Assembly (NCBI RefSeq): GCF_023516555.1
Contig: NZ_JAMGBD010000002.1
Span: 588,981 to 652,980 of the forward strand
From: Sphingomonas alba
Lineage (GTDB): Bacteria; Pseudomonadota; Alphaproteobacteria; Sphingomonadales; Sphingomonadaceae
Direction: 5' to 3'
DNA length: 64,000 nucleotides
Shown here: positions 51,144 to 60,204 of the stretch, one piece after another
Numbering within the stretch: position 1 is the stretch's first letter
Layout: each line of letters opens with the position of its first letter
Translations under genes and position numbers: made by a program
The notes under the pieces: generated by a model
What the model saw: the letters and a program-made list of their open reading frames with translations, nothing else
Told to the model about the DNA's origin: nothing
Database searches by the model: none

Positions 51144-51704
51144 TTAGCCGCGCTCGCCAGCGCCCATCGGCGCCGGAGCGGCCGGCGGCGGATTGGTCTG
51201 CGGCGTACCGGCATAATATTGGCCGTTGTACATATAGCCGTCGACCCGGCCGTCATTGTTGCTGTCGGCCCAGATGGCACCGGCGAGACCGCCGACGACC
51301 GCGCCCGCGATCGCGCCTTCAAGGACGCTGACGCCCGGGATCAGGGCGCCGGCGCCCGCACCGACAACGCCACCGACAGCAGCGCCAGTCGCGACATGGC
51401 CGAGAGTATTGTCATAGCCAGCCGGCTGGCCGGCATAGTAATTGCCGTTGTAGGTATAGCCATCGACCCGGCCGTCATTGTTCGAGTCGGACCAGACGGC
51501 GCCGGTAAGGCCGCCGATGGCCGCGCCGACGACGGCGCCCGTGATCGGGCTGACACCCGGGACAACGGCGCCAACAGCGGCACCGCCAAGAGCGCCGACA
51601 GCGGCGCCGGTTCCGACGTCCGACAGGCGAGCGTCGTCAACCGAGGTGCACGCACCAAGGCTGACTGTGCCGGCGAGCAGAACGGCGATAATGGACTTCC
51701 TCAT
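51144..51704 (-). CDS. Glycine-zipper lipoprotein with internal duplication
   Basis: 186 residues from the ATG at 51704; lipobox LGAC with Cys19. Two tandem modules each contain a glycine-zipper hydrophobic stretch (GTGAAVGALGGAAVGAVVPG and GAAVGGVVGAGAGALIPG) and an SDSNNDGRVDGY.YNG.YYAG segment resembling a calcium-loop/aspartate-rich motif. The C-terminus is proline-rich. It resembles Rick_17kDa/OsmB-type outer-membrane lipoproteins. It is co-transcribed with the L,D-transpeptidase gene, which could anchor it or act with it on the wall. Confidence 0.8.
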   Translation of the reverse strand: MRKSIIAVLLAGTVSLGACTSVDDARLSDVGTGAAVGALGGAAVGAVVPGVSPITGAVVGAAIGGLTGAVWSDSNNDGRVDGYTYNGNYYAGQPAGYDNTLGHVATGAAVGGVVGAGAGALIPGVSVLEGAIAGAVVGGLAGAIWADSNNDGRVDGYMYNGQYYAGTPQTNPPPAAPAPMGAGERG

Positions 51705-51793
51705 CACACAGTCTCCCTTTTCATTCAGTGGCCTATGCTCCCGGGCCCCCGTGGAAGCCCCCCTTGGCGTCGGCGCATGAGGTCGATGTGCGG

Positions 51794-51818
51794 AACGACA
51801 CTGGCCCGAAACGGTTCC
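51794..51818 (-). promoter_or_regulatory. EcfG-type (general stress) promoter candidate
   Basis: On the minus strand the sequence reads GGAAC, 16 nt, CGTT, the consensus of the alphaproteobacterial general stress sigma factor EcfG. It lies about 90 bp upstream of the lipoprotein ATG. A second GGAAC on the plus strand (51792-51796) makes the element partly symmetrical. Confidence 0.6.
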
Positions 51819-51939
51819 CGTAGGCCGCCGCGATTTCCCGCCAGTCCGGGGCGAATTTCCGCCATTTTTCGTTACGGATACGAACCGTCCGGCCGCCGCG
51901 CCCTTAACAGCGGCCTTGCGACCGATTAGGCCATGAGCG

Positions 51940-53382
51940 ATGGAAAAGGTCGCCACTCTCCTGCTGTTCGGCGCCACGGGCGACCTTGCCCGCCGGATGC
52001 TCCTGCCTTCGCTTTACGGGCTAGACGCCGATGGACTGCTGCCTGCCGACCTGCGGATCGTCGGCACCGCGCGGACCGAGCTCAGCACCGAGGAATATCG
52101 CGAACGCGCGCTTGAAGCGCTTCAGCAACATCTGCCCGACGGATTCTATCACGCCGCGGTCGCAGAGAAATTCCTCGCGCGACTGTCTTACATCGCCGTC
52201 GACGCCACTCGCCTCGAAGACTTCCCGAAACTGGCCGATGCGGTCGGCAAATGCGATTCCGGCCTGGCGATCTTCCTGTCGACGGCCCCGTCGCTGTTCA
52301 AGCCGACCATCGACGGGCTGGCGTCGGTCGGCCTCGCATGCGCGGATGTCCGAATGGCCCTCGAAAAGCCGCTCGGCAGCGACCTTGCCTCGAGCCGCCA
52401 GATCAACGACGCCGTCGCTGCCCACTTCCCCGAAGAGCGGACGTTCCGCATCGACCATTATCTCGGCAAGGAGACCGTCCAGAATCTCCTGGCCCTGCGG
52501 TTCGCCAACTCGCTGTTCGAGCCGCTGTGGAATTCGTCGCATATCGACCACATCCAGATCACTGTGGCCGAAACGGTCGGACTGGAGGGCCGCGGCGATT
52601 ATTATGACGGCGCCGGTGCCCTGCGCGACATGGTGCAGAACCACATGCTGCAACTGCTCGCGCTGGTGGCAATGGAGCCGCCAGCGGGGCTGGATGCGAC
52701 TTCGGTTCGCGACGAGAAAGTGAAGGTGCTCCGCTCGCTCCGGCCGATGACTCTCGCCGACACCGTGATCGGCCAGTTCGGCAAGGGCGCGATCGATGGC
52801 GAGCCGGTGCCTTCCTATGATGAAGAACTTGGCCGCGACAGCCAGACCGAGACCTTTGTCGCGCTGAAGGCTCATGTCGACAATTGGCGCTGGAAGGACG
52901 TGCCCTTCTACCTCCGTACCGGCAAGCGGATGCCGGTCCGCGACTCCGAGATCTACATCCAGTTCAAGGCGGTGCCTTACGACATCTTTGCCAGGCGCGG
53001 GGCGGTGTCACGGCCGAACAGCCTGCTCATCAGCCTGCAGCCCGAGGAAACGATCAGCCTGGAGCTGATGGCAAAGACGCCGGGCCTGGGCCGCGACGGT
53101 GTTCGACTGCGCGACGTCCCGCTTAACCTCGGCCTCGCCAATGCCTTCAGCGAATATCGCCGCCGCATTGCCTACGAGCGCCTGCTGCTCGACCTGATCG
53201 AGGGCGACCCGACCCTTTTCGTCCGCCGCGACGAAGTCGAAGCGCAATGGGCCTGGATCGACGAAATTCGGGCCGGGTGGACGGCAGCAGGCGTAACGCC
53301 CAAGCCTTATGCGGCGGGGACATGGGGACCGTCATCGGCCATCGCACTGGCGGAGCGCGACGGCGTCAGCTGGCACGAATGA
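51940..53382 (+). CDS. zwf: Glucose-6-phosphate 1-dehydrogenase
   Basis: 480 residues. NADP-binding motif [14 protein letters not shown] is at about residues 7-20, and the substrate/catalytic motif [13 protein letters not shown] is near 170. It starts the oxidative pentose phosphate and Entner-Doudoroff routes. The ATG at 51940 is used; an overlapping ATG at 51933 is in another frame. The stop overlaps the edd start by 4 bp (ATGA). A lactonase gene (pgl), often found between these two, is absent. Confidence 0.95.
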   Translation: MEKVATLLLFGATGDLARRMLLPSLYGLDADGLLPADLRIVGTARTELSTEEYRERALEALQQHLPDGFYHAAVAEKFLARLSYIAVDATRLEDFPKLADAVGKCDSGLAIFLSTAPSLFKPTIDGLASVGLACADVRMALEKPLGSDLASSRQINDAVAAHFPEERTFRIDHYLGKETVQNLLALRFANSLFEPLWNSSHIDHIQITVAETVGLEGRGDYYDGAGALRDMVQNHMLQLLALVAMEPPAGLDATSVRDEKVKVLRSLRPMTLADTVIGQFGKGAIDGEPVPSYDEELGRDSQTETFVALKAHVDNWRWKDVPFYLRTGKRMPVRDSEIYIQFKAVPYDIFARRGAVSRPNSLLISLQPEETISLELMAKTPGLGRDGVRLRDVPLNLGLANAFSEYRRRIAYERLLLDLIEGDPTLFVRRDEVEAQWAWIDEIRAGWTAAGVTPKPYAAGTWGPSSAIALAERDGVSWHE

Positions 53383-55193
53383 CAAGCCTTCATCCGACGA
53401 TCTCGCGCGTCACCGACCGGATCATCGAGCGTTCAAAGCCGACGCGCCGCCGCTATCTCGACCTGATGGCCGCGGAGAAGGAGCGCGGCATCCGCCGGGC
53501 GCGCCTCAGCTGCGGCAATTTCGCGCATGGCTTCGCCGCCGCCGGCGAGGACAAGGAAGCAATCAAGCGGCTGGCCGGGCCGAACATCGGCATAGTCACG
53601 GCCTTCAACGACATGCTGTCGGCGCACCAGCCGTACGGACGCTATCCCGAGCAGATCAAGATTTTCGCCCGCGAAGCCGGGGCGACCGCGCAGGTTGCCG
53701 GCGGCGTTCCGGCGATGTGCGATGGCGTGACGCAGGGGCAACCGGGCATGGACCTGTCCCTGTTCAGCCGCGACGTCATCGCAATGGCGACGGCGGTTTC
53801 CCTCTCGCACGGCATGTTCGACGCCGTCGCCATGCTCGGCATTTGCGACAAGATCGTCCCCGGCATGCTGATCGGTGCGCTGCGCTTCGGGCATTTGCCG
53901 ACGCTGCTAATTCCCGGCGGGCCAATGCCTTCGGGCCTGGCCAACAAGGAAAAGCAGCGGGTTCGCCAGCTCTACGCCGAGGGCAGGGCGAGCAAGGAGG
54001 AGCTGCTCGTGGCCGAGGCGGCCTCCTATCATTCCGCTGGCACCTGCACCTTCTACGGCACCGCCAACAGCAACCAGATGATGATGGAGCTGATGGGCTT
54101 GCACGTGCCAGGTGCAGCCTTTGCCAATCCGAACACGCCGTTGCGCCAGGCGCTGACCCGCGAAGCCGTCCATCGCCTCGCCGCGCTTGGGAAGTCGGGG
54201 AAACGCCCGCTTGCCGAGGTCGTCGACGAGAGAGCCATCGTCAATGCGGCCATCGGCCTGCTTGCCACCGGCGGCTCGACCAACCATGCCATTCACCTGC
54301 CGGCGATCGCGCGGGCCGCCGGCATCGCCATCGACTGGCAGGACTTAGACGAGCTCTCGTCGGCAGTCCCGTTGATCGCGCGCGTCTATCCAAGCGGATC
54401 AGCGGACGTGAACGACTTCCATGCCGCCGGCGGCACGGGCTTTGTGGCCTATACTTTGGGCAATGAAGGTCTGCTCCACACCGACGTCCTGCCGGCTGGC
54501 GCCGACAACCAATCGGCCTATATCGGCATGCCCGAAATGCACGGCGACGAGCTGGTCTGGAAGCCCGCGGAGGAAAGTAGCGACATCGACGTCCTGCGGC
54601 CCGCGACCGAGCCCTTTCTTCCCGACGGCGGCATGCGCCTGGTCAGCGGCAACCTCGGCCGCGCCATTTTCAAGACCAGCGCCGTCGACAAGGAGCGCTG
54701 GACGATCGAGGCACCGGCGCTCTGCTTCCCGAATCAGGATCAGGTTCTCGAGGCCTTCCGGAAGGGCGAGCTTGATCGCGATTGCGTCGTCGTTGTCCGC
54801 TTCCAGGGCCCGCGCTCCAACGGCATGCCGGAATTGCATAAGCTGACCCCTGCCCTCGGCGTGCTTCAGGATCGCGGCCATCGCGTCGCGCTGGTCACCG
54901 ACGGCCGCATGTCCGGCGCCAGCGGCAAGGTTCCCGCGGCAATCCATGTTTCGCCCGAGGCCCTGCCTGACGGCCCGCTGGCGCGCCTTCGCGACGGCGA
55001 TGCCGTCCGGCTTTGCGGACATGACGGCGTGTTGGAGGCGCTCGGCGCAGACCTCGACTCTCGCGATGCCGCCGAAGCGCCGCCGCCTCCGGTCGGCACC
55101 GGCCGCGAGCTGTTCGCGCCGATGCGGCAGCACGTCGATGAAGCCGAAAAGGGCGCATCGGCAATGCTGTCGGCGATGGCCGCCGAACTGTAA
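53379..55193 (+). CDS. edd: Phosphogluconate dehydratase
   Basis: 604 residues; dehydrates 6-phosphogluconate to KDPG in the Entner-Doudoroff pathway. It belongs to the IlvD/Edd iron-sulfur dehydratase family, with cluster cysteines in [15 protein letters not shown] and [14 protein letters not shown], plus [33 protein letters not shown] and [18 protein letters not shown]. The start ATG at 53379 overlaps the zwf stop, so the genes are coupled. The usual partners glk and eda do not follow; the next gene is a STAS-domain regulator. Confidence 0.95.
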   Translation: MTSLHPTISRVTDRIIERSKPTRRRYLDLMAAEKERGIRRARLSCGNFAHGFAAAGEDKEAIKRLAGPNIGIVTAFNDMLSAHQPYGRYPEQIKIFAREAGATAQVAGGVPAMCDGVTQGQPGMDLSLFSRDVIAMATAVSLSHGMFDAVAMLGICDKIVPGMLIGALRFGHLPTLLIPGGPMPSGLANKEKQRVRQLYAEGRASKEELLVAEAASYHSAGTCTFYGTANSNQMMMELMGLHVPGAAFANPNTPLRQALTREAVHRLAALGKSGKRPLAEVVDERAIVNAAIGLLATGGSTNHAIHLPAIARAAGIAIDWQDLDELSSAVPLIARVYPSGSADVNDFHAAGGTGFVAYTLGNEGLLHTDVLPAGADNQSAYIGMPEMHGDELVWKPAEESSDIDVLRPATEPFLPDGGMRLVSGNLGRAIFKTSAVDKERWTIEAPALCFPNQDQVLEAFRKGELDRDCVVVVRFQGPRSNGMPELHKLTPALGVLQDRGHRVALVTDGRMSGASGKVPAAIHVSPEALPDGPLARLRDGDAVRLCGHDGVLEALGADLDSRDAAEAPPPPVGTGRELFAPMRQHVDEAEKGASAMLSAMAAEL

Positions 55194-55276
55194 GCACAGC
55201 TCCTACCGACTTACCCTGTTTGCACGACCGGCCCGATTGCCGGTATCCACGCCGAGTCCGTTCGAAGGGGCGAGGC

Positions 55277-55612
55277 ATGGACTATTCTTTCGACGAGCGC
55301 GGCGATGCGATGGTGGTCGCGATCCGCGGACGGGTCGACGAAGCCACGTGGGTGGCCTTCGGGGTCGGCCTGAGCGACGGCATCGAGAAGGCGCAACAGG
55401 CGCGATTGAAGCGCATGATCATCGACCTGACCGGCCTCGATTATATGTCGTCGCGCGGCCTGCGCGTGCTTACCGTCGCCAAGCGCGAAGGACAGGAAGC
55501 CGGCGTCGAGGTCGAGCTCGCCTCACCTAACGACGTGATGCGCGAGATCCTGGCGATCAGCCGCTACGACAAATTGTTCAAGATCACCGACACGGTCGAG
55601 GCCGCGCCCTAG
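55277..55612 (+). CDS. STAS-domain anti-anti-sigma factor
   Basis: 111 residues from the ATG at 55277 (GAAGGGG upstream). It is a single SpoIIAA/RsbV-type STAS domain: IIDLTGLDYMSSRGLRVL places the phosphorylatable serine at Ser58 or Ser59. In partner switching the unphosphorylated form captures the anti-sigma kinase. Candidates for the kinase (59697-60119) and phosphatase (56580-58640) lie in the same cluster, so this is probably the switch protein they act on. The MBL-fold gene follows by 30 bp. Confidence 0.88.
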   Translation: MDYSFDERGDAMVVAIRGRVDEATWVAFGVGLSDGIEKAQQARLKRMIIDLTGLDYMSSRGLRVLTVAKREGQEAGVEVELASPNDVMREILAISRYDKLFKITDTVEAAP

Positions 55613-55642
55613 TTCGGGCGCAAGCGGAGGGGCAGCGGGAAC

Positions 55643-56605
55643 ATGCTGGCGCGGTTTTGGGGCACTCGCGGATCGCTGCCGGTCGCGCCGACCGCGGACA
55701 TCATCCAGAAAAAGATCGCGCATGCTTTGGTCGCCTCAGACGGGCGCAAGTTCGCGGACGAGGTCGAGGCAGAGAAGTTCGTCGAGAACGACCTCAGCTT
55801 CGCCGCCGGCGGTACGTATGGCGGCGCCACTCCGTGCGTTGAAATCGAAGCCGGCAATGGTTCATATCTGATCTGCGACATGGGGAGCGGCCTCAGGCAA
55901 TTCGGTCTCGACTCCATGCGACGCAACGCCGGCGGTCATCCCAAGGTCTATAATTTCTTCCTGTCCCACCTGCACTGGGACCACATCATGGGCTTCCCGT
56001 TTTTCGTGCCGGCGTTCGATCCGGAAGCGATGATCCGCATCCATTCCGGCCACCCCGATGCGGAGGAAGCGCTCCGCCGCCAGCAGGAGGAAATCTCCTT
56101 CCCCGTCCCGTTCGACTGGCTGCGCGCGACTTTCGAATTCGTCACGCTAACCCCCGGCGAGACTTACGAGATCGACGGCGTGAAGGTGGAGACCAAGCTG
56201 CAGCACCACAGCCACGGCAGCTACGGTTATCGTTTCACCGACATCACCGGACGGTCGGTCATCTACAGCACCGACAGCGAGCACAAGCTGGAGAAGATGG
56301 CGGTCGAGGCCGCCTTCATCCATTTCTTCCGCGAGGCCGATCTCGTCATTTGCGACACCATGTACTCGCTCGCCGACAGCGTTTCGATGAAGGAAGACTG
56401 GGGCCATTCCAGCAACATCGTCGCGGTCGACCTGTGCCATGAAGCGAAGGCGAAGACGCTGGCCCTCTTCCACCACGAGCCGACCTACGACGACGAGGAC
56501 ATCGAGCGGATGCACCAGGAGACGATCCGCTACGAAGAACTGACCCGCGACGGCCCGGCGCTGAATGTCATTTGTTCCTATGACGGACTCGAAGTCCGCC
56601 TCTGA
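55643..56605 (+). CDS. Metallo-beta-lactamase-fold hydrolase in the CHASE2 cluster
   Basis: 320 residues. It opens with RFWGTRGSLPV, as in PhnP/RNase Z-like cyclic phosphodiesterases. Metal-site motifs are SHLHWDHIMGFPFF (HxHxDH at 109-114), QHHSHGSYGYRF, IYSTDSEH and LFHHEPTYDDE. An insertion of about 40 residues (about 20-55) follows the first strand. A cyclic nucleotide or phosphodiester substrate is plausible from the family. It lies between the STAS and CHASE2-phosphatase genes, overlapping the latter by 26 bp. Confidence 0.82.
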   Translation: MLARFWGTRGSLPVAPTADIIQKKIAHALVASDGRKFADEVEAEKFVENDLSFAAGGTYGGATPCVEIEAGNGSYLICDMGSGLRQFGLDSMRRNAGGHPKVYNFFLSHLHWDHIMGFPFFVPAFDPEAMIRIHSGHPDAEEALRRQQEEISFPVPFDWLRATFEFVTLTPGETYEIDGVKVETKLQHHSHGSYGYRFTDITGRSVIYSTDSEHKLEKMAVEAAFIHFFREADLVICDTMYSLADSVSMKEDWGHSSNIVAVDLCHEAKAKTLALFHHEPTYDDEDIERMHQETIRYEELTRDGPALNVICSYDGLEVRL

Positions 56606-58640
56606 ATTTTCAGGGCCACGCCGCCGGGTGCTCTTCACCTGGCTGGCGATGACGCTGATCGCCGTGCTCCTCAGCCTTGCCGTTGGCGAGCGAATGCAGC
56701 GCGGGGTGTTCGACGGCTGGCAAAAGGTGATGCCTCGAGATTTGTCCGGGACCGACGTGCGCGTCGTCATGATCGACGACTTCAGCATTCAAATGATCGG
56801 CCCGTGGCCCTGGTCCCGATATTATCTGGCGCGACTGACCGAAGAACTGAAGGCGCGCGGCGCGAAGGTCGTCGCCTTCGACATGATGTTTCCCGAACAT
56901 GACCGGGTCAGTCCCGAAACGCTGATATCCATCTACCCTGAGTTAAGCCCAGCTGTCGTCGCGGAAGTGCAGCGCATGCAGCCCACCGACCAGATCTTCA
57001 GCACCGTCATTGGACAGTCGCCCGTTGTACTTGGCCATGCGGGCGTGGAACGCGCACCGGAGGAACAGCCGCAGCTTGCGGACGCTCCGATTACGGGCAA
57101 GCTACCCTCGAAAATCGATACCTTTCCTGCGGAGCTCGCATCGATTCCGGAACTGGACGAGGTCGCGCTCGGCACCGGGCTGATGAACGGACGGCCCGAT
57201 AATGACGGGGTTGTGCGCGACATGCCCTTGATCCTCCGTGTCGGCAGCCGGCCGAGGCTGAGCCTGTCGGCGGAAATCGCGCGCAATGCCGTCGACGCCG
57301 AAAGCGTAAAATCGACGCCCGCCGCGCTCGCCATCGGCCATCGCAAAGTGCCGGTGGACGCGCATGGCAGGGTGCGCCTGCACTTTGGCCGATTCCCGAG
57401 CGACCGGATCATTTCGGCGGCCCGGATCCTGGGCGACGACAAGCCGCTGAAGGCCGATGTCTTCAAGGGCAAGCCGGTGATCGTCGGCATGACCGCCGAA
57501 GGCACGGCCGACATTGCAGCCACGCCGCTCAACTCCGTCGAATTCGGGCCGCTGATCCAGGCCCAGTCGGTGGACACGATCCTGCGCGGCGGCTGGCTGC
57601 AGCGCCCACGCTGGGCGCCCGCCGCGGAATGGGCGGCAGCCGCCATGCTCGCGTTCCTGGCTTTGGGAAATGCCCTGTTCGGCCGCGGCTATCGTTTCCT
57701 TCTCGCGATCGTCTTCGCCGCGCTTCCGGTGGCCAGCTGGCTCCTCTTCGAGAACGCTGGCCTGCTCCTCGACCCGGCCCGCCCAGCTCTTGTCGGTCTC
57801 GGTTCCGTCGCCGGAGTCGCGATGGGATTGTTCGCCTTGGCCCGGATCGAGCGCGAGCGGCTGCGCGACGCCCTCGTCCATGAGCGGGTTGCCGCTGCCG
57901 AGACGCAGGGCGAACTGCAGGCGGCCCGCGCGATCCAGCTCGGCATGGTTCCGGCCCGTACCCGACTCCAGAAGCTCGACCCGCGCGTCGATCTCGATGC
58001 ACTACTTGAGCCCGCCAAATCCGTCGGCGGCGACTTCTACGATGCGATGATGATCGGCCCGGACCGGCTTGGCTTCGCCGTCGCGGACGTCACCGGCAAG
58101 GGCGTTCCGGCGGCCCTTTTCATGGCCATGTCAAAGGCACTCACGAGCGCGGCCTTATCGCGGATGCAGGTCGACGTCGCCGGCATGGCCGATGCCGTCA
58201 ACCTGGAGCTGCTGAAAGACAATAGCGAGGCGATGAGCGTCACTATGCTGCTGGGGATCCTCGACCTCAAATCGGGAGCCATCGAATTGGTTTGCGCGGG
58301 GCATGAGGACCCGCTGCGCCTCGATTCCGACGGTAACATCGAGCGGCTGAAACTCGACGGGGGGCCGCCGTTCTCCATCGCCGAATTCCCCTTCCCGCTG
58401 GAGAAGATCCAACTCCAGCCCGGCGAGACCTTGGTACTCGTCACCGATGGCGTCACCGAAGCCCAGAACGCTGCGGAAGAGCTTTTCGGCCGCGACCGTA
58501 TCCTCGGTGGAAAAGACGCATGGGCACGGAGCGCGACTGCGATCTGCGAAGCGGTCCGCGATGAAGTGCGCAACTTCGAGGCGGGCACGGAAGCCACCGA
58601 CGACCTGACAGTGATGGCGATCCGTTACATCGGCGGTTAG
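56580..58640 (+). CDS. CHASE2-domain PP2C/SpoIIE-type sensor phosphatase
   Basis: 686 residues from the ATG at 56580; an ATG at 56565 is in frame. TM1 (about 18-36) precedes an extracytoplasmic CHASE2 domain (about 40-340, with VVMIDDFSIQMIGPWPWSR and KPVIVGMTAEGTAD). Three transmembrane helices (about 355-430) lead by a coiled coil into a PP2C/SpoIIE phosphatase (about 460-686) with VGGDFYDAMM, VADVTGKGVPAALFMAMS, VTDGVTEAQN and DDLTVMAI. It should dephosphorylate the STAS protein in response to an envelope signal. It converges with the OmpA gene (4-bp overlap). Confidence 0.88.
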   Translation: MTDSKSASEFSGPRRRVLFTWLAMTLIAVLLSLAVGERMQRGVFDGWQKVMPRDLSGTDVRVVMIDDFSIQMIGPWPWSRYYLARLTEELKARGAKVVAFDMMFPEHDRVSPETLISIYPELSPAVVAEVQRMQPTDQIFSTVIGQSPVVLGHAGVERAPEEQPQLADAPITGKLPSKIDTFPAELASIPELDEVALGTGLMNGRPDNDGVVRDMPLILRVGSRPRLSLSAEIARNAVDAESVKSTPAALAIGHRKVPVDAHGRVRLHFGRFPSDRIISAARILGDDKPLKADVFKGKPVIVGMTAEGTADIAATPLNSVEFGPLIQAQSVDTILRGGWLQRPRWAPAAEWAAAAMLAFLALGNALFGRGYRFLLAIVFAALPVASWLLFENAGLLLDPARPALVGLGSVAGVAMGLFALARIERERLRDALVHERVAAAETQGELQAARAIQLGMVPARTRLQKLDPRVDLDALLEPAKSVGGDFYDAMMIGPDRLGFAVADVTGKGVPAALFMAMSKALTSAALSRMQVDVAGMADAVNLELLKDNSEAMSVTMLLGILDLKSGAIELVCAGHEDPLRLDSDGNIERLKLDGGPPFSIAEFPFPLEKIQLQPGETLVLVTDGVTEAQNAAEELFGRDRILGGKDAWARSATAICEAVRDEVRNFEAGTEATDDLTVMAIRYIGG

Positions 58641-59221
58641 CGGACGATCACCTCGACGCGGCGATTGGCGGCATTGTCGGTGTTGTCTTCCGTCGCAACC
58701 TTGAGGTCGCGCTCACCGCGCCCGACCGCGGACATTTCGGAGCGGTCAAAACCCTGGCTGACCAGCCATTCCAGGACCTGCTCGGCCCGGCGTACTGACA
58801 GTTTGTCGTTATCCTCGGCGCTGCCGACGGTGTCGGTGTGGCCGATAACTTCGACCTCCGGCCCCGACCGCGATGCGATTTCGGCACGAAGGTTGGCGAG
58901 CACGCCCGCGGACGACGGCACGAGATTGACGGTGCCCTGGTCAAAATAGAGCAGGAAGCTCTTCGCCGGCGGCGGCAGGTTGGTCAGGAGCGCGGCCTCA
59001 TCCTTCTTGAGCCCATCCGCACCTAATGGCTTCGAGTTCGGAGTCGCATCGCCGAGCTTGGTCCGGCTCTGTTCGGAAATGACCGCTTCGGTCGGCTTGC
59101 CGTTCGCCTCGAGCACCGCCACCGAACCCTGGTGTCCTTCGTCGTCCGGCATGAGCACAAGCGATGAGGTCGCGCAGCCGGCAAGCAGCAGGGGCGCGGC
59201 GATGAGCCAGGCGCGGCTCAC
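58637..59221 (-). CDS. OmpA-family lipoprotein
   Basis: 194 residues. The signal peptide ends in lipobox LAGC (Cys16). A spacer of about 70 residues precedes a C-terminal OmpA/peptidoglycan-binding domain with LLYFDQGTVNL, VEVIGHTDTVGSAEDND, LSVRRAEQVLEWL and NRRVEVIVR. The Asp and Arg expected to bind diaminopimelate are in the HTDTVG region and in NRRVEV. The start overlaps the fecR-like stop by 4 bp, so the two are translated as a unit. It probably anchors the complex to peptidoglycan. Confidence 0.88.
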   Translation of the reverse strand: MSRAWLIAAPLLLAGCATSSLVLMPDDEGHQGSVAVLEANGKPTEAVISEQSRTKLGDATPNSKPLGADGLKKDEAALLTNLPPPAKSFLLYFDQGTVNLVPSSAGVLANLRAEIASRSGPEVEVIGHTDTVGSAEDNDKLSVRRAEQVLEWLVSQGFDRSEMSAVGRGERDLKVATEDNTDNAANRRVEVIVR

Positions 59222-59652
59222 TGTGGGACCTCGACGATGAACTTGGTGCCACGCACCCCGAGCAAGGTGTTGGGCGTCCGCACTTTCATCGCGTCGCGGT
59301 TCGACTTCGCAATCTTGCCGGAGACGACCGCGAGCGAGCCGCGGTCGACCTGAGTCACCATCGCGCCCTTCTGCTGCGTCCGGTCATATTGAAATTCGCT
59401 GACCGACACGCTGCTGTTCGGACCGACGGCGAAGCGGGTGTTGTCGATGAAGGTAACGGCCATGCGGCCGTCCTTACCGGTGACGAGCGTGTCGCGTGCC
59501 TCCAGTTGCAGGCCGGGCGCCGGCTTCAGTTTCTGGCTGCCGCGAACGACTGTTGCCGTTCCGCTCGATGTCTTGATGCGCGCGATTTCCGCTGCTGCGT
59601 CCGAAGTCGCGATGAGGGCGATCAGGCCCAGTCCAATAGCAATGCCCCGCAC
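59218..59652 (-). CDS. Periplasmic FecR-domain protein
   Basis: 144 residues from a GTG at 59652, chosen because GGGAGG lies 6 nt upstream; a TTG at 59706 would give a longer form. A signal peptide (RGIAIGLGLIALIATSDAAA) is followed by a FecR domain (about 35-140) with GTATVVRG, TLVTGKDGRMAVTFIDNTRFAVGPNSSV, GSLAVVSGKI and VRTPNTLLGVRGTKFIVEV. It lacks the cytoplasmic anti-sigma part of classic FecR, so it is a free periplasmic domain. FecR-domain proteins of this type occur beside CHASE2 sensors. Confidence 0.85.
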   Translation of the reverse strand: MRGIAIGLGLIALIATSDAAAEIARIKTSSGTATVVRGSQKLKPAPGLQLEARDTLVTGKDGRMAVTFIDNTRFAVGPNSSVSVSEFQYDRTQQKGAMVTQVDRGSLAVVSGKIAKSNRDAMKVRTPNTLLGVRGTKFIVEVPQ

Positions 59653-59696
59653 GGTAGGCCTCCCAACCGTTACGGGAAAGTGACATAGCGATTCGC

Positions 59697-60119
59697 GTGA
59701 GCTCAAGCGAATCGAATCCGGAGCGCGCGACTTTGCGGCTCAAAGGGAGCGACGCCGTCGGCCAGGCATTGGCGGCCGCCCGCGCCTTCGCCGAGGAACA
59801 ATGGCTGACCGATGAGGAAACGGCCCGGCTCTGCATCATCATCGAGGAGCTGCTGACCAATCTCTACGACCATGGCGGCCTGACCGCCGACCATGAGATT
59901 GAGATGAGCCTGATAGTAGAGCCGGATGGCCTGCACCTCACCTTGGTCGATCCCAGCCCGGCGTTCGATCCGCGCGCGGCCCCGAGCGGCAGGAGGAGCG
60001 ATCGCGGCGGCGGGGCAGGCATCGACATCGTCCGCGCCTGGGCTGAGATCATCGACTATCGGGAGACGCGGGAAGGCAATCGGCTGGAAGTGTTGATGCC
60101 TGTGGGCATGGCCGGCTGA
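59697..60119 (+). CDS. RsbW-like anti-sigma serine kinase (HATPase)
   Basis: 140 residues from a GTG at 59697. The GHKL ATPase fold has N-box IIIEELLTNLYDHGG (about 47-61), the DPSPAFDPR G1-type segment and GGGAGIDIVRAWAEIIDY. This is the RsbW/SpoIIAB type that both sequesters a partner and phosphorylates a STAS protein. It diverges from the FecR gene across 44 bp. The sigma factor or other target it controls is not in the window. There is no good ribosome site, so translation may be leaderless. Confidence 0.85.
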   Translation: MSSSESNPERATLRLKGSDAVGQALAAARAFAEEQWLTDEETARLCIIIEELLTNLYDHGGLTADHEIEMSLIVEPDGLHLTLVDPSPAFDPRAAPSGRRSDRGGGAGIDIVRAWAEIIDYRETREGNRLEVLMPVGMAG

Positions 60120-60204
60120 GGACTTTCCGCCTCAGGATTATTACCCAGTCGATTTACGGAATCCCCTAATTCACCGCAATTGCCGCCCCTTCATAACGGG
60201 AGAC

